This document shows, one piece after another, positions 5,188 to 13,661 of a stretch of 34,270 bases of DNA. The DNA comes from JAOTVV01 sp039591075 (lineage in GTDB: Bacteria > Gemmatimonadota > Gemmatimonadetes > Gemmatimonadales > GWC2-71-9), in NCBI GenBank assembly GCA_039591075.1, contig JBDHEI010000032.1, positions 1 to 34,270 of the forward strand. Reading direction: 5' to 3'. Numbering within the stretch: the stretch's first letter is position 1; every line of letters starts with the position of its first letter. The position numbers were made by a program, and so were the translations under genes. A model generated the notes under the pieces. That model saw nothing but the letters and a program-made list of their open reading frames with translations, did not search any database and was not told where the DNA came from.

Positions 5188-7598
5188 CCGACCGGTCGGT
5201 GGCCCCGTCGGCCGATGAGCGGCTCGAGGTGGTGGGCGAGCTGGCCTCGCTCATCAATACCACCTACGACCTCAACGAGATCTTTCGCTCGGCGATTCTC
5301 GAGCTGCGCCGCGTGCTCGCGTTCCGCCGCGCCAGCGTGACCCTCGCTTCCAACGATCGCACGCACTACTCCCTGCACACGCTCTACGACGCGGCCCGCG
5401 GCGGTTTCCAGGTCGCTCAGAAGGAATTCCCCATCGATAGTGGCCTCCCGGGACGGGCCATCCAGACGGGCGAGGCCATGCGCGTCGACGACTTCGCGGG
5501 CACCGAGGGAATCCGCCAGGAGCAGGAGCACACCATCTCGGCGCTCATCGTCCCGCTGAAGGTCGGCAACCTAGTGATCGGCTCGCTCAATTTCGGGGCG
5601 CCGGAATCAGCGTTGTACAACGAGGACGACCTCGACCTGGCCGTGCTGCTGGGGAAGCAGATCGAGACCTCGCTGCATTACTCGAAGCTGCTCGCCACCA
5701 TCCACAAGCAGCGGGAAGAGCTGGCGCGCGAACATGCCAAAGCGCGGCTGCAACAGACCCGGCTCGAGGCACTGATCGAGGCGGGCGAATCGGCCATCCT
5801 CATGGTGGGACGGGGAAAGGTGGTGCACGCCAACCGGGCCATCGCCGAGTTGCTGGGGCTGCCGCTCGAGGTGGTGCGCGACGCCTCCGTGGACCAGCTG
5901 CACCGCGCGCTCGGTCGCGCGCTCCGCGACCCGAACATGCTGGACGCGCAGGAGGCGGCCATGCTCGCCGACGGGACCCCGCTGCGGGACCGCGTGGAGT
6001 TCGTCTTCCCCCGCGCGATGACCTGCCAGCGCACGGTGGACCCGGTGCTCAGCCGCTACGGCGAGGTGATGGGTCACCTGGTGGTCTACCAGGATGTGAC
6101 CCGAGCCGTGGAGGCGGAGGCGGCGAAGGACGAGTTCGTCTCGATGGTGAGTCACGAGCTGCGTACCCCGCTCACCTCGGTCAAGACCTCGCTCTCGCTG
6201 CTGAGCCGCGGCGCCGCGGGATCGGTGACCGAAGGGATGGCTGGCTTCATCACCATCGCGCTGCGAAACCTCGATCGCCTGATCCGCCTGGTGGACGACC
6301 TGCTCGACCTGTCCCGCATCGAGAGCGGGCGACTGGTGACGCACCTGACCGCAACACCGCTGGGCGACGTCGCCCGGCACGCCGTGGAGATGGTGCGCGG
6401 ATTCGCGGACGATCAGGGGGTGGTTGTAGACTGGGAGCCGGACGGCCGGTGGCCGATGGTGATGGCCGACCCAGCCCGTTTGGAGCAGGTCATCGTCAAC
6501 CTGGTGTCTAACGCCATCAAGTTCTCCCCGGAGGGCGGCCGGGTGGGCGTCCGGTGGTTCGAACAGCCCGACGGGATCGTGCTCGAAATCTCCGACAACG
6601 GGCCCGGCATCCCGGAGGAGTTGCTGCGGGCGGTATTCGACAAATTCCGGCAGCTCGAGCGGTCCTCTACCCGCATGCACGGGGGCGTGGGCCTGGGCCT
6701 GTATATCAGCCGGGCCATCATCGAGCAGCTGGGCGGTGAGCTGTGGGCCGAGAGCGGCGAGGGCCGGGGGACGCGGTTCTACGTGCGGGTACCGCACGCG
6801 GAGGCTCCCGTTGCCGCCCCAGTGGCGGCCGCTCGGGCGGCAAGTGAGGTGCGCAGCGTCTTACTCCTCGTGCCCAATCCCGATCTAGCCCTCCTCATCA
6901 GGACGGAACTCGAGCAGGCGGGCATAGAGGTTGAGGGATGGTCCCAGGGATCCGAGGCGCTGGACGTCATGGAGCGATGGGTGCCCGACGTAATCGTGGT
7001 GGACGTTGTGCTCGATGACATGCACGGACTCGAGTTCGTGCGGCGTCTTCGAGAACGACCGCTCACCACCGACCTGCCGACCGCGCTGGTCGGTGGGGAC
7101 CCCGCCCCCGCTCAAGCAATCGCCTATGGTGCGGACGCGTGGATTCCGGCCGACGCCGGCGGGGTCCTGCAGGAGGTGCTTCGGATCGGACGCGCCCCAC
7201 GCCGGCCGATCGTGCTGCTCATCGAAGACGATCCCGCACAGCGTGGGGCGCTCGCCCGTCTGATCCGCCGGCAGGGGCTCGCCGTGGTGGAAGCGGCTGA
7301 TGGCACCGCCGGGCTCGCACTCGCGAGGCGTCGACCCCCACGTGCGGTCGTGACCGACTACCAGCTCCCCGGCATGAATGGGCTCGACGTGCTACGGGAG
7401 ATGCGCGCCGATCCCGCACTCGCCTCGGTCCCCGCGCTGCTCATCAGTGGCCAGGGAACACAACAGGCCCAGCGCGACGCGAAAACGTTGGGGGCCGACT
7501 TCCTTTCCAAGCCGATGGACTGGACGGTCATTGCCGAGGCGGTAACGACTCTCGTTGGTGCTGACCCAGTCTCCCTGTCAGCCGGCACCGAGCAGTAG
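5184..7598 (+). CDS. Hybrid sensor histidine kinase (GAF-PAS-HK-REC-REC)
   Basis: This 804-residue protein has a GAF domain (about 10-165), a short coiled linker (170-195), a PAS-like domain (195-310), HisKA with SHELRTP (H324) and HATPase_c with N443, DNGPGIP (471-477) and GVGLGLYIS (501-509). Two receivers follow. The first (about 557-667) keeps the acceptor-position D607, but its acidic pair is replaced by PNPD and its Lys by a WIPAD stretch, so it looks degenerate. The second (about 675-792) is complete, with E681/D682/D683, D725 and K776. There are no transmembrane helices, so it is a cytoplasmic sensor. The ATG overlaps the HPt stop (ATGA), implying coupled synthesis. The kinase probably feeds the HPt protein and then the sigma-54 activator; the signal is unknown. 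Confidence 0.93.
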   Translation: MTDRSVAPSADERLEVVGELASLINTTYDLNEIFRSAILELRRVLAFRRASVTLASNDRTHYSLHTLYDAARGGFQVAQKEFPIDSGLPGRAIQTGEAMRVDDFAGTEGIRQEQEHTISALIVPLKVGNLVIGSLNFGAPESALYNEDDLDLAVLLGKQIETSLHYSKLLATIHKQREELAREHAKARLQQTRLEALIEAGESAILMVGRGKVVHANRAIAELLGLPLEVVRDASVDQLHRALGRALRDPNMLDAQEAAMLADGTPLRDRVEFVFPRAMTCQRTVDPVLSRYGEVMGHLVVYQDVTRAVEAEAAKDEFVSMVSHELRTPLTSVKTSLSLLSRGAAGSVTEGMAGFITIALRNLDRLIRLVDDLLDLSRIESGRLVTHLTATPLGDVARHAVEMVRGFADDQGVVVDWEPDGRWPMVMADPARLEQVIVNLVSNAIKFSPEGGRVGVRWFEQPDGIVLEISDNGPGIPEELLRAVFDKFRQLERSSTRMHGGVGLGLYISRAIIEQLGGELWAESGEGRGTRFYVRVPHAEAPVAAPVAAARAASEVRSVLLLVPNPDLALLIRTELEQAGIEVEGWSQGSEALDVMERWVPDVIVVDVVLDDMHGLEFVRRLRERPLTTDLPTALVGGDPAPAQAIAYGADAWIPADAGGVLQEVLRIGRAPRRPIVLLIEDDPAQRGALARLIRRQGLAVVEAADGTAGLALARRRPPRAVVTDYQLPGMNGLDVLREMRADPALASVPALLISGQGTQQAQRDAKTLGADFLSKPMDWTVIAEAVTTLVGADPVSLSAGTEQ

Positions 7599-7615
7599 CG
7601 CGGGGACAAGAAAAT

Positions 7616-7642
7616 GGGAGGCGGCTACGCAGCCCGCCTCCC
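7616..7642 (-). terminator. Intrinsic terminator between convergent genes
   Basis: GGGAGGCGG (7616-7624) pairs perfectly with CCGCCTCCC (7634-7642) around a 9-nt loop. Read on the minus strand the stem is followed by ATTTTCTTG, a reasonable U-rich tail, so it should end transcription of the lipoprotein gene at 7670-9700. In the plus direction the U-tract is missing, but the stem could still slow transcription from the kinase operon. Confidence 0.7.
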
Positions 7643-7669
7643 GTTGGCACGTTCGACTCCTGCCAGGAA

Positions 7670-9700
7670 CTACAATCTGAACACGACGGCGATGGCGATG
7701 AGCACGTGTGGCTCCGACGTCTCGAGCAATCCCATGCCCGCCGCCGTCACGGTGCCGCCGCTCCCCACCACTTCGGCCACCGCCTCGAAACTCCCGAGCG
7801 TCTCCCCACCCGCTTCGTGCACGATCATCGTCCCCTCGACGAGCCGGACCGTCGGCCCGCCCTCCAGCGTGAACGAGCGCGCTTCGCTGTCCACCGATGC
7901 GATCACGCCCTCGAAGTACTGGATGCCCGGCGGCACCACCATGAAGGCGACTTTGCGGGCCACCAGGGTGAGCGGATCGTTGTTCTCGACCACTCCGATG
8001 CCTGCCGCGAGAACCACCTGATGGTTCGCCAGCGCCTCGGCGACCGCCGCCAGACTCCGAAGTGCGTGCGCATCGTTCTCAGCAAACCAGACGACCGTGC
8101 CGTCGACCACCCGCACAGTCGGTCCGCCCTTGAGCGTGAACGTCTGCGCCGCGAGGTCCACCGACTCGACGAGCCCGTGGAACGCCGTCACGTCGGGCGG
8201 CGCGCTGAAGAACACGATCTTCTTGGCCACGATGATCGCCGGGTCGACCGACGCCGACGCGACCTCCCCCACACCGGCCGCCAGGACCTTCGTTCCGGCC
8301 GCGACCGCCTCGGCCACCGCCTCGAGCGACCCGAACCGATCGGTGTCACCCGTCTCGAACGAAATCTCGGTGTGCGCGGTCACGCGCACCGCGGGCCCCT
8401 CGACCAGCACGACGATGCTGTCGGGGAGGTGCACCGCCCTCACGACACCGCGGAACTCCCGCATCGGCGGCTGGCGGAGCACGAACACCACCTTCCGAGC
8501 CACGATCACGGGCGGCTCGTGCTGCTCCACCACCCCCACACCTGCGGCAACGACCGTGCGGTCGTCGGCGATGGCCTTCGCCACTTCCTCGAGCGACCCG
8601 AGCATATGCTCGCGGTCGGCGTTAAAGCCGATCTCGGTGTCGTCGGTGATCCGGATCGTGAGCCCCCGCTCCAGCATCACCGAGCGGTTCTCGAGGTCCA
8701 CGGAGGCCACCACGCCCTCGAAGTCCACCATAGGCGGCGGTGCCAATTCGAACACCACGGCGATTGCCACCAGCCTGAGCGGTTCCCGGCCTTCCACCAC
8801 CCCGGCGCCGGCCGACACGACTGTGAGCCCGGCATTCACCGCACGGGCCACCTCTTCAAGCGAGCCCAACCGATGCTCGTCACCCACTTCGTACTTGATC
8901 TCCGTCTCGCGAACCAAGCGGATAACGGTGCCGTTGCGGAGCGTAAATGCGTGCCGGTCGAGGTGTACCGACTTGACGACACCCTCGAAACGCTCGACCC
9001 GGATATCGTCGCGCTCCTTCCGGATGCGCGTGAGCCCTTCCGTTACGCGGAGCTCGATCCGGAGTCCTAGCACTGCCACCCATCCATCGGGCGGCGGGTC
9101 GTCGTTCCGCACCAGGTTGTCACCGTCGATGTTGAGGACGAGAATCCGGCCCTCCCCTTCCCCACCCAGTAGCAGCCTCGCGGCCAGGAACGCACCGTCG
9201 CCGGGCGCCTGCGGCGCGTCGGGCGGAGCCCGCATGGCCACCACGGCCAGGTGATGACCCTCGGCCAGAGCCGCCGTCACCCGCGCGACGAAGGTCTCGA
9301 GATCCATGGCCCCGTCGGTCCCAAACACGCCGATGCCGGTTTCACCGGTGAACTGGACCTTGAGGTCGCCAATGTCGAGCGTGAGGAGCCCCCCTGTGCT
9401 GGTGGGCTCGAGCCGCGTGATGTGACCGTGAATGCGTTCGGGTGTCCGGAGGACCTCACCGGACTTGATCGCGACCTCGCGAGCGAGCAGTCCGTCGCCT
9501 GCCAGCACGATCTCGATGCGCGCCGCGGCCGCGTTCACCTCGCTCTGAAAGCCGAGCATGGTGACGTCACTGGCAAACGCCGGCAGCTCGCCCAAGCCAT
9601 CCGGCCCGAGACCCGGCGTATCCGCGCACGCAGCCATGCCGAGCACGATCCCGAGCAATGTGAGCGAGCGCGCTGAGTTTCTGACTCGTGTACCGACCAT
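7670..9700 (-). CDS. Lipoprotein with five tandem DUF5666-like repeats
   Basis: This 676-residue protein starts at ATG 9700 behind AAGGAAGGG. The signal sequence has a lipobox (GMAAC, Cys25), so it is a probable outer-membrane or periplasmic lipoprotein. Residues 26-234 are a less clear region (a FQSEVNAAAARIEIVLAGDG segment and acidic loops). Residues 235-676 are five repeats of 84-91 residues. Each begins F-x-G-V-V-x-S-V-x-L, contains a TEI-type strand and a GSLEEVA helix, and ends in a V-A-x-K-V-V-F strand. This is the OB-like DUF5666 pattern, found in exported proteins of unknown function. It stands alone, convergent with the kinase operon. Ligand or carbohydrate binding would be a guess. 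Confidence 0.85.
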   Translation of the reverse strand: MVGTRVRNSARSLTLLGIVLGMAACADTPGLGPDGLGELPAFASDVTMLGFQSEVNAAAARIEIVLAGDGLLAREVAIKSGEVLRTPERIHGHITRLEPTSTGGLLTLDIGDLKVQFTGETGIGVFGTDGAMDLETFVARVTAALAEGHHLAVVAMRAPPDAPQAPGDGAFLAARLLLGGEGEGRILVLNIDGDNLVRNDDPPPDGWVAVLGLRIELRVTEGLTRIRKERDDIRVERFEGVVKSVHLDRHAFTLRNGTVIRLVRETEIKYEVGDEHRLGSLEEVARAVNAGLTVVSAGAGVVEGREPLRLVAIAVVFELAPPPMVDFEGVVASVDLENRSVMLERGLTIRITDDTEIGFNADREHMLGSLEEVAKAIADDRTVVAAGVGVVEQHEPPVIVARKVVFVLRQPPMREFRGVVRAVHLPDSIVVLVEGPAVRVTAHTEISFETGDTDRFGSLEAVAEAVAAGTKVLAAGVGEVASASVDPAIIVAKKIVFFSAPPDVTAFHGLVESVDLAAQTFTLKGGPTVRVVDGTVVWFAENDAHALRSLAAVAEALANHQVVLAAGIGVVENNDPLTLVARKVAFMVVPPGIQYFEGVIASVDSEARSFTLEGGPTVRLVEGTMIVHEAGGETLGSFEAVAEVVGSGGTVTAAGMGLLETSEPHVLIAIAVVFRL
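7673..8998 (-). repeat. Five in-frame tandem repeats of about 265 bp
   Basis: These encode residues 235-676 of the lipoprotein in units of 89, 89, 91, 89 and 84 codons. The units are clearly related at protein level but diverged in DNA, so the duplications are old. Conserved columns are the opening G-V-V-x-S-V, GSLEEVA, the AAG-x-GVVE turn and the closing VVF strand. Confidence 0.8.
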
Positions 9701-9920
9701 GAGACCCTTCCTTACGCCCTGCCACGTGGACAGCCACGCCGATGCCTGGCGGCCCGTATGGCTTGACGCTCTGGAGTGAACGGGACTTCTCTCGTTGGCC
9801 CGAGGATACGCGCCAAGGGCCACCGCGGGCCATGACGCAGCCAACGTCGGAGCCGTGACCCCGGTCACCGAGGGCGTGCAATCATGTGGACGGCAACGGC
9901 TTACAGCCCCCAAACCGCGG

Positions 9921-9949
9921 CCGCGCCCGGCCGTGGGGACCGGGCGCGG
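9921..9949 (-). terminator. GC-rich hairpin downstream of the FKBP gene
   Basis: CCGCGCCCGG (9921-9930) pairs perfectly with CCGGGCGCGG (9940-9949) around a 9-nt loop, 31 nt past the stop of the minus-strand FKBP gene. The tail (CCGCGGTTTGGGGG) has only a short T run, so termination may be inefficient or Rho-assisted. Confidence 0.5.
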
Positions 9950-9979
9950 CAGCGTCGCTCGAGACCTCCGGGACCCGCG

Positions 9980-10672
9980 CTACTTGTCGATCCCCACCAG
10001 CTCCACCTCGAACACGAGAGTCGAACCCGGGCCCCCGGGTCCACCCTCATCACCGTACCCCAGTTCGGGCGGCAGGACGAAGCGGTACTTGCTCCCGACA
10101 TTCATGAGCTGCACGCCTTCGGTCCACCCCGGGATCACCTGGTTCAGCGGAAACGTCACCGGATCGCCGTCGAACGAGCTTTCGAACTCCGAGCCGTCCA
10201 CCAGTGAGCCCCGATAGTGCACCCGCACCATGTCGGTGGCCTTGGGCTTGGGACCCGTGCCTTCCGTCAGCACCTCGTACTGAAGACCGCTCGCCGTGGT
10301 CGTGATACCCGCCTTGGCGGCGTTCTCGGCGCGGAACGCGTCACCAGTCTGTTTGTTCTCCGCCACCTGCTCCTCCGCGTGCTGTTGCTGGGACGCCTGG
10401 ACCTGCCCGGCAAACGCCCGCAGGACCGTCATCGCCTGTTGCTGGGTGAGCGCCGGCTCGCGCCCCTCGGCTTGGTCGGTCAGTCCCCGCATGAGCTTGT
10501 CCATCTGGATCTGGTCCTTCACCTGTTCGACCGAGGCTCCCATGTTCATCCCGATCGCGTAGCTTGCGCTGTCCGCGAACGACTCCAAGCTCACTTGCCG
10601 CTCCGACGCACACCCGGTGGCGAACACGAGCGTGACCGTCACGGCAACACCCGTCCGAAATGCTGTAGTCAT
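9980..10672 (-). CDS. FKBP-type peptidyl-prolyl cis-trans isomerase, lipoprotein
   Basis: This 230-residue protein begins MTTAFRTGVAVTVTLVFATG, with lipobox Cys at position 21 (FATGC). An N-terminal helical dimerisation region follows (about 30-115; LESFADSASYAIGMNMG is typical of FkpA/Mip proteins). The C-terminal FKBP domain (about 125-230) contains VRVHYRGSLVDGSEFESSF, GWTEGVQLMNVGSKYRFVLP and a closing STLVFEVELVGI. It catalyses prolyl isomerisation and helps fold exported proteins in the periplasm, anchored to a membrane. AGAGGG lies 5-6 nt before the start. It is divergent from the small exported protein at 10873. The family assignment is firm; the exact paralogue name is not. Confidence 0.92.
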   Translation of the reverse strand: MTTAFRTGVAVTVTLVFATGCASERQVSLESFADSASYAIGMNMGASVEQVKDQIQMDKLMRGLTDQAEGREPALTQQQAMTVLRAFAGQVQASQQQHAEEQVAENKQTGDAFRAENAAKAGITTTASGLQYEVLTEGTGPKPKATDMVRVHYRGSLVDGSEFESSFDGDPVTFPLNQVIPGWTEGVQLMNVGSKYRFVLPPELGYGDEGGPGGPGSTLVFEVELVGIDK

Positions 10673-10803
10673 GCCAACCCTCTGATTGGCCGCGCCGGCA
10701 CCGGGAGGACGCCCGTTCGCGCTGCCGGGCCGTCGCGGGCTGAGAAAGAGGCCGCAAGATACCCAGGGGGGAACGGCCGGCCAACGGCGCGGCCGATGTG
10801 ACC

Positions 10804-10832
10804 TTGGCGCGACGATCGCGGTACACTATACG
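10804..10832 (+). promoter_or_regulatory. Weak sigma-70-like promoter candidate
   Basis: TTGGCG (10804-10809) and TATACG (10827-10832) are separated by 17 bp, each matching 4 of 6 consensus bases. The site lies about 40 bp before the start of the 137-residue exported protein. It is only a pattern match. Confidence 0.3.
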
Positions 10833-10872
10833 GAAGGGAAGATCACTGCACCGCTTCGGGAGGCATTCGCGC

Positions 10873-11286
10873 ATGCGTCGGCAGCACCTCGCACTCGTCC
10901 TGGCAGCGGGTTTCGCCACCCTCGGTGGCACGTGCCGCTCGGAGTTCGTCGGACCCCAGCTGTTCGGCTCCTGGGGGGGCGAGCACATCGCCATGGAGAT
11001 CGCTGCCGGCGGCGCCACCATCGAGTACGACTGCGCCAACGGCACGATCGACGGATTCTTCGCGATCGACGGGAGTGGCCGGTTCGATCTCACCGGCGTC
11101 CACGTGCTGGAACACGGCGGACCGGTGCAGGACGGCGTGCCCCCCGACGCCCACCCGGCGCGCTACGTTGGCCGAACCGACGGTCGGACCATGTCCCTGA
11201 CCGTGACCATGACCGATACCGATCAGGTCGTTGGGACCTTCGCGCTAGTGCGGGGCGTGCCTGGTCAGGTGTTCAAGTGCCTCTAG
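10873..11286 (+). CDS. Small exported protein of unknown function
   Basis: This 137-residue protein uses ATG 10873 behind GGGAGG (10858-10863). It begins with a signal peptide (MRRQHLALVLAAGFATLGGT) ending near a Cys (GGTCRS), which may be a lipobox-like site. The remainder looks like a small beta-rich protein: FVGPQLFGSWGGEHIAMEI, an IEYDCANGTIDG segment and a C-terminal VVGTFALVRG before a final Cys. The WGGEH...YDCANGTIDG pattern recurs in exported proteins of unknown function. The two internal Cys could form a disulfide. It is convergent with the next gene (15 bp gap). Confidence 0.72.
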   Translation: MRRQHLALVLAAGFATLGGTCRSEFVGPQLFGSWGGEHIAMEIAAGGATIEYDCANGTIDGFFAIDGSGRFDLTGVHVLEHGGPVQDGVPPDAHPARYVGRTDGRTMSLTVTMTDTDQVVGTFALVRGVPGQVFKCL

Positions 11287-11301
11287 CGGGCCTGCCAGCC
11301 G

Positions 11302-11904
11302 TTACTGGAAGTCAGTCCCGCTAACCAGCGCGTACAGGATGGCCACCCAAACTGCCGCGCCCGCCGTGGCCACCGCGCCCGGATAGGACCCGAGCTTCAA
11401 TCCAAAGAATCCCCGGGTCTCGGTGGCGAACTCGAACGGCAGGACCTCGAGTTGCGCGGTGACCGCCACCCATTCACCGTACCCCACCGACAGCTCCCCG
11501 CTGAAGCCCGGCTCCTGTGAGGTGAAGGCATCGTTGACGAACAGCAGGCCCGGGGCGACGTCGAGCGTCAGCTTCGGCGTGAGCCAGTGGCGGTACCGGA
11601 CCCGCGCCCCGAGGCGAGCGTCGTTCTGAAACGCCCCGCCGAGCAGCACCCCGCCCACAGCCGACCGCGGCCCGACGTTGAACATCACACCCGCCTGAAA
11701 CGTGAGGTTGGGATCGTCGTCGATTGGCACGGAAAACGCTGCGCCCGCCTCGGTCACGAGGAAGGCCGAACAGCGCGCTTGCGGGTGCCCGTGAAAGCAT
11801 AAGCCCTGCGCCGCCAGCGGAGCCACCGGCATGAGGAGCGCCGCACCAACCCATAGTCCGGAACGCAGCCGCAATCGAGACGCACACACATCAGCATTCG
11901 GCAC
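11302..11904 (-). CDS. Exported beta-strand-rich protein, possible outer-membrane barrel
   Basis: The 200-residue reading assumes a GTG start at 11904, five nt after GGAGG. The frame stays open to 12132, but the signal peptide (SGLWVGAALLMPVAPLAAQ) begins about 15 residues after this GTG. The mature part alternates hydrophobic strands and turns (AAFSVPIDDDPNLTFQAGVM; GARVRYRHWLTPKLTLDVAP; GELSVGYGEWVAVTAQLEVL), as in small outer-membrane beta-barrels. It ends with a hydrophobic helix-like stretch (AVATAGAAVWVAILYALV), which is unusual for a barrel. No named family is recognised. It is divergent from the next gene with a 241-bp gap. Confidence 0.65.
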   Translation of the reverse strand: MPNADVCASRLRLRSGLWVGAALLMPVAPLAAQGLCFHGHPQARCSAFLVTEAGAAFSVPIDDDPNLTFQAGVMFNVGPRSAVGGVLLGGAFQNDARLGARVRYRHWLTPKLTLDVAPGLLFVNDAFTSQEPGFSGELSVGYGEWVAVTAQLEVLPFEFATETRGFFGLKLGSYPGAVATAGAAVWVAILYALVSGTDFQ

Positions 11905-12145
11905 AAACTCCTCCGCGCGACGGTCACCCCCGGGACGTACCTCGGTCGGCACCATTGATCCCGCGAGTGTAACCTGCCGACCGACCGTCTCCCAGCCGTA
12001 GCCGGAGCGTGACTCGGGTCCTGGATGGTCGAGCAGCCAACTGTCGAGGACAGCGGTGGTTGCCAAACCCAACTGATACACTTCCATTTGGGCGGTGGGT
12101 CGCTCGATCCCGCCGGCGTCCGGACGCGACACCTGGAGGAGTCAC

Positions 12146-12718
12146 ATGATGCGAACAGCGATAATGGTCATGCTCGCGGCGGCCTTCGGGGCGTCGGGCG
12201 CGATCGCCCAGGATCCGCCCGCCGACCGGCAGATCACCGGGGCCGTGAGCCCGTTGCCTGACAGCCTCAAGCCCGGCGCCGCTGTGCTGGGCTATAGCCA
12301 GGGGTCGCTCGTCACGTTGCGCCAGGGAACAAACGCCATGATCTGCGTGGCCGACGATCCGGCGGCGTCGGGCTTCCACGCCGCGTGCTACCATCGGGAC
12401 CTCGAGCCATTCATGGCACGTGGACGCACGCTCCGGGGAGCGGCGAAGAGCCGCCCCGAGATCGATTCGATCAGGTTCGCGGAGATCGAAGCCGGCCGGC
12501 TGTCGATGCCGGAGCATCCGGCAGCACTCTATTCGGTCTTCCTGCAAAGCGAGTTCGACCCAGCCACAGGACTCCCGGCCGACGCCCGCGGCCTCTACGT
12601 CATCTACATGCCGTACGCCACCGAGGAGAGCACCGGTATCTCGACGGTTCCGGCACCGGACCGCCCCTGGCTCATGTTCCCTGGCATGCCTTGGGCGCAC
12701 GTGATGATCAGTCGCTAG
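12146..12718 (+). CDS. Exported protein of unknown function
   Basis: This 190-residue protein has GGAGGA (12135-12140) five nt before ATG 12146; a second ATG follows immediately. The signal peptide reads MMRTAIMVMLAAAFGASGA, then IAQ. The mature part contains LKPGAAVLGYSQGSLVTLRQ, a Cys pair (ICVADD; AACYHRDLEPFMARG) and a C-terminal PWLMFPGMPWAHVMIS. I do not recognise a family and see no catalytic motif. It is followed at 76 and 33 bp by two further exported proteins on the same strand, so a loose envelope operon is likely. Confidence 0.75.
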   Translation: MMRTAIMVMLAAAFGASGAIAQDPPADRQITGAVSPLPDSLKPGAAVLGYSQGSLVTLRQGTNAMICVADDPAASGFHAACYHRDLEPFMARGRTLRGAAKSRPEIDSIRFAEIEAGRLSMPEHPAALYSVFLQSEFDPATGLPADARGLYVIYMPYATEESTGISTVPAPDRPWLMFPGMPWAHVMISR

Positions 12719-12794
12719 CAACCTCGGCGGTCCTGTGGCGTATCACCTTCGGGAACTCGTCGCCGCCAACAACTTCACACACCCAGGAGCCCAG

Positions 12795-13628
12795 ATGCGT
12801 GTCATTGCCCGCCCCTTCGCCTTGCTCTGCGCGCTTTCGATCGCGCTTCCCGCCACGGCGCTCTCGCAGACGCCGCGCGAGATCTTCGATCGAATGCTCG
12901 CTGAGTACGAGCGCCGCACCGAGAACATCGAGAACTACACGCTCATTCAGGACGCGATGGGGTTCGAGACCGTTCTCTACTTCGAGAAAGAGACGGTCGA
13001 GGGTCACCGTGTGTTTCGGCTCAAGCGGTCGTCGACGGGCGGGATGGCCATGCCGGGAACCAGCGAGCAGGGGTGGGACGCGATTCAACGCGTCGCACCC
13101 GTCCTGGCAGCCAACAGCGAGTACCGGGGTCGCGACCAGGTGGGCGGGCACGCCGTGCACGTGATCGACATGCACGATCTCGACCGCGTCGATTTTGGAC
13201 AGGGTATGATTCCCAAGGAAGCCAACTTCCGGCCGCTCCGCGGCACGCTTTTCGTGGACACCGAGCAGTGGGTGCCGCGGCGGGTGGAATTCTGGGGGGA
13301 GATGCAAACCGACCGCGGGCCGACCGAGATGCATAGCGTGGCGGATCTCGAAGACTACCGTGAGGTGGACGGGATGCTTCAGCCGTTTCGCACCACGATC
13401 CGGGTAGAGGGCATGGGGCAGGCCATGGATCCCGAGACGCGGGCGCAAGTCGAGGAAATGAAGCGCCGGCTCGCGGAGATGCCCGAAGCGCAGCGTGCCA
13501 TGGCCGAACAGATGATGAAAGGCCAACTGGAGCGTCTCGAGAAGATGATGGGCGGTGAGGACGATGTGATGACCGTGGAGCTGGTGGTGAAGGAGCTCAG
13601 GGTCAACGCCGGTCCGCCGACACCATAG
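12795..13628 (+). CDS. Exported LolA-like / outer-membrane lipoprotein-sorting-like protein
   Basis: This 277-residue protein starts at ATG 12795, five nt after AGGAG, with a signal peptide (MRVIARPFALLCALSIALPA, then TALSQ). The mature region begins PREIFDRMLAEYERRTENIE and NYTLIQDAMGFETVLYFEKE. The later LRGTLFVDTEQWVPRRVEFW and YREVDGMLQPFRTTIRVEGM stretches resemble the half-barrel of LolA/LolB-like and DUF4292-like periplasmic proteins. The C-terminal third (about 215-265) is a long charged helix (EEMKRRLAEMPEAQRAMAEQ), possibly coiled. The role is lipid or lipoprotein binding by fold analogy only. It sits between two other exported proteins. Confidence 0.7.
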   Translation: MRVIARPFALLCALSIALPATALSQTPREIFDRMLAEYERRTENIENYTLIQDAMGFETVLYFEKETVEGHRVFRLKRSSTGGMAMPGTSEQGWDAIQRVAPVLAANSEYRGRDQVGGHAVHVIDMHDLDRVDFGQGMIPKEANFRPLRGTLFVDTEQWVPRRVEFWGEMQTDRGPTEMHSVADLEDYREVDGMLQPFRTTIRVEGMGQAMDPETRAQVEEMKRRLAEMPEAQRAMAEQMMKGQLERLEKMMGGEDDVMTVELVVKELRVNAGPPTP

Positions 13629-13661
13629 GACCCTGGCCAACGCGAGTACGGAGAGTCGGAC

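Noticed and set aside
11284..11323. TAGCGGG and CCCGCTA arms as a terminator between convergent genes
   Set aside because: The loop is about 26 nt, the arms overlap coding sequence and no T-tract follows; support is too weak to list.
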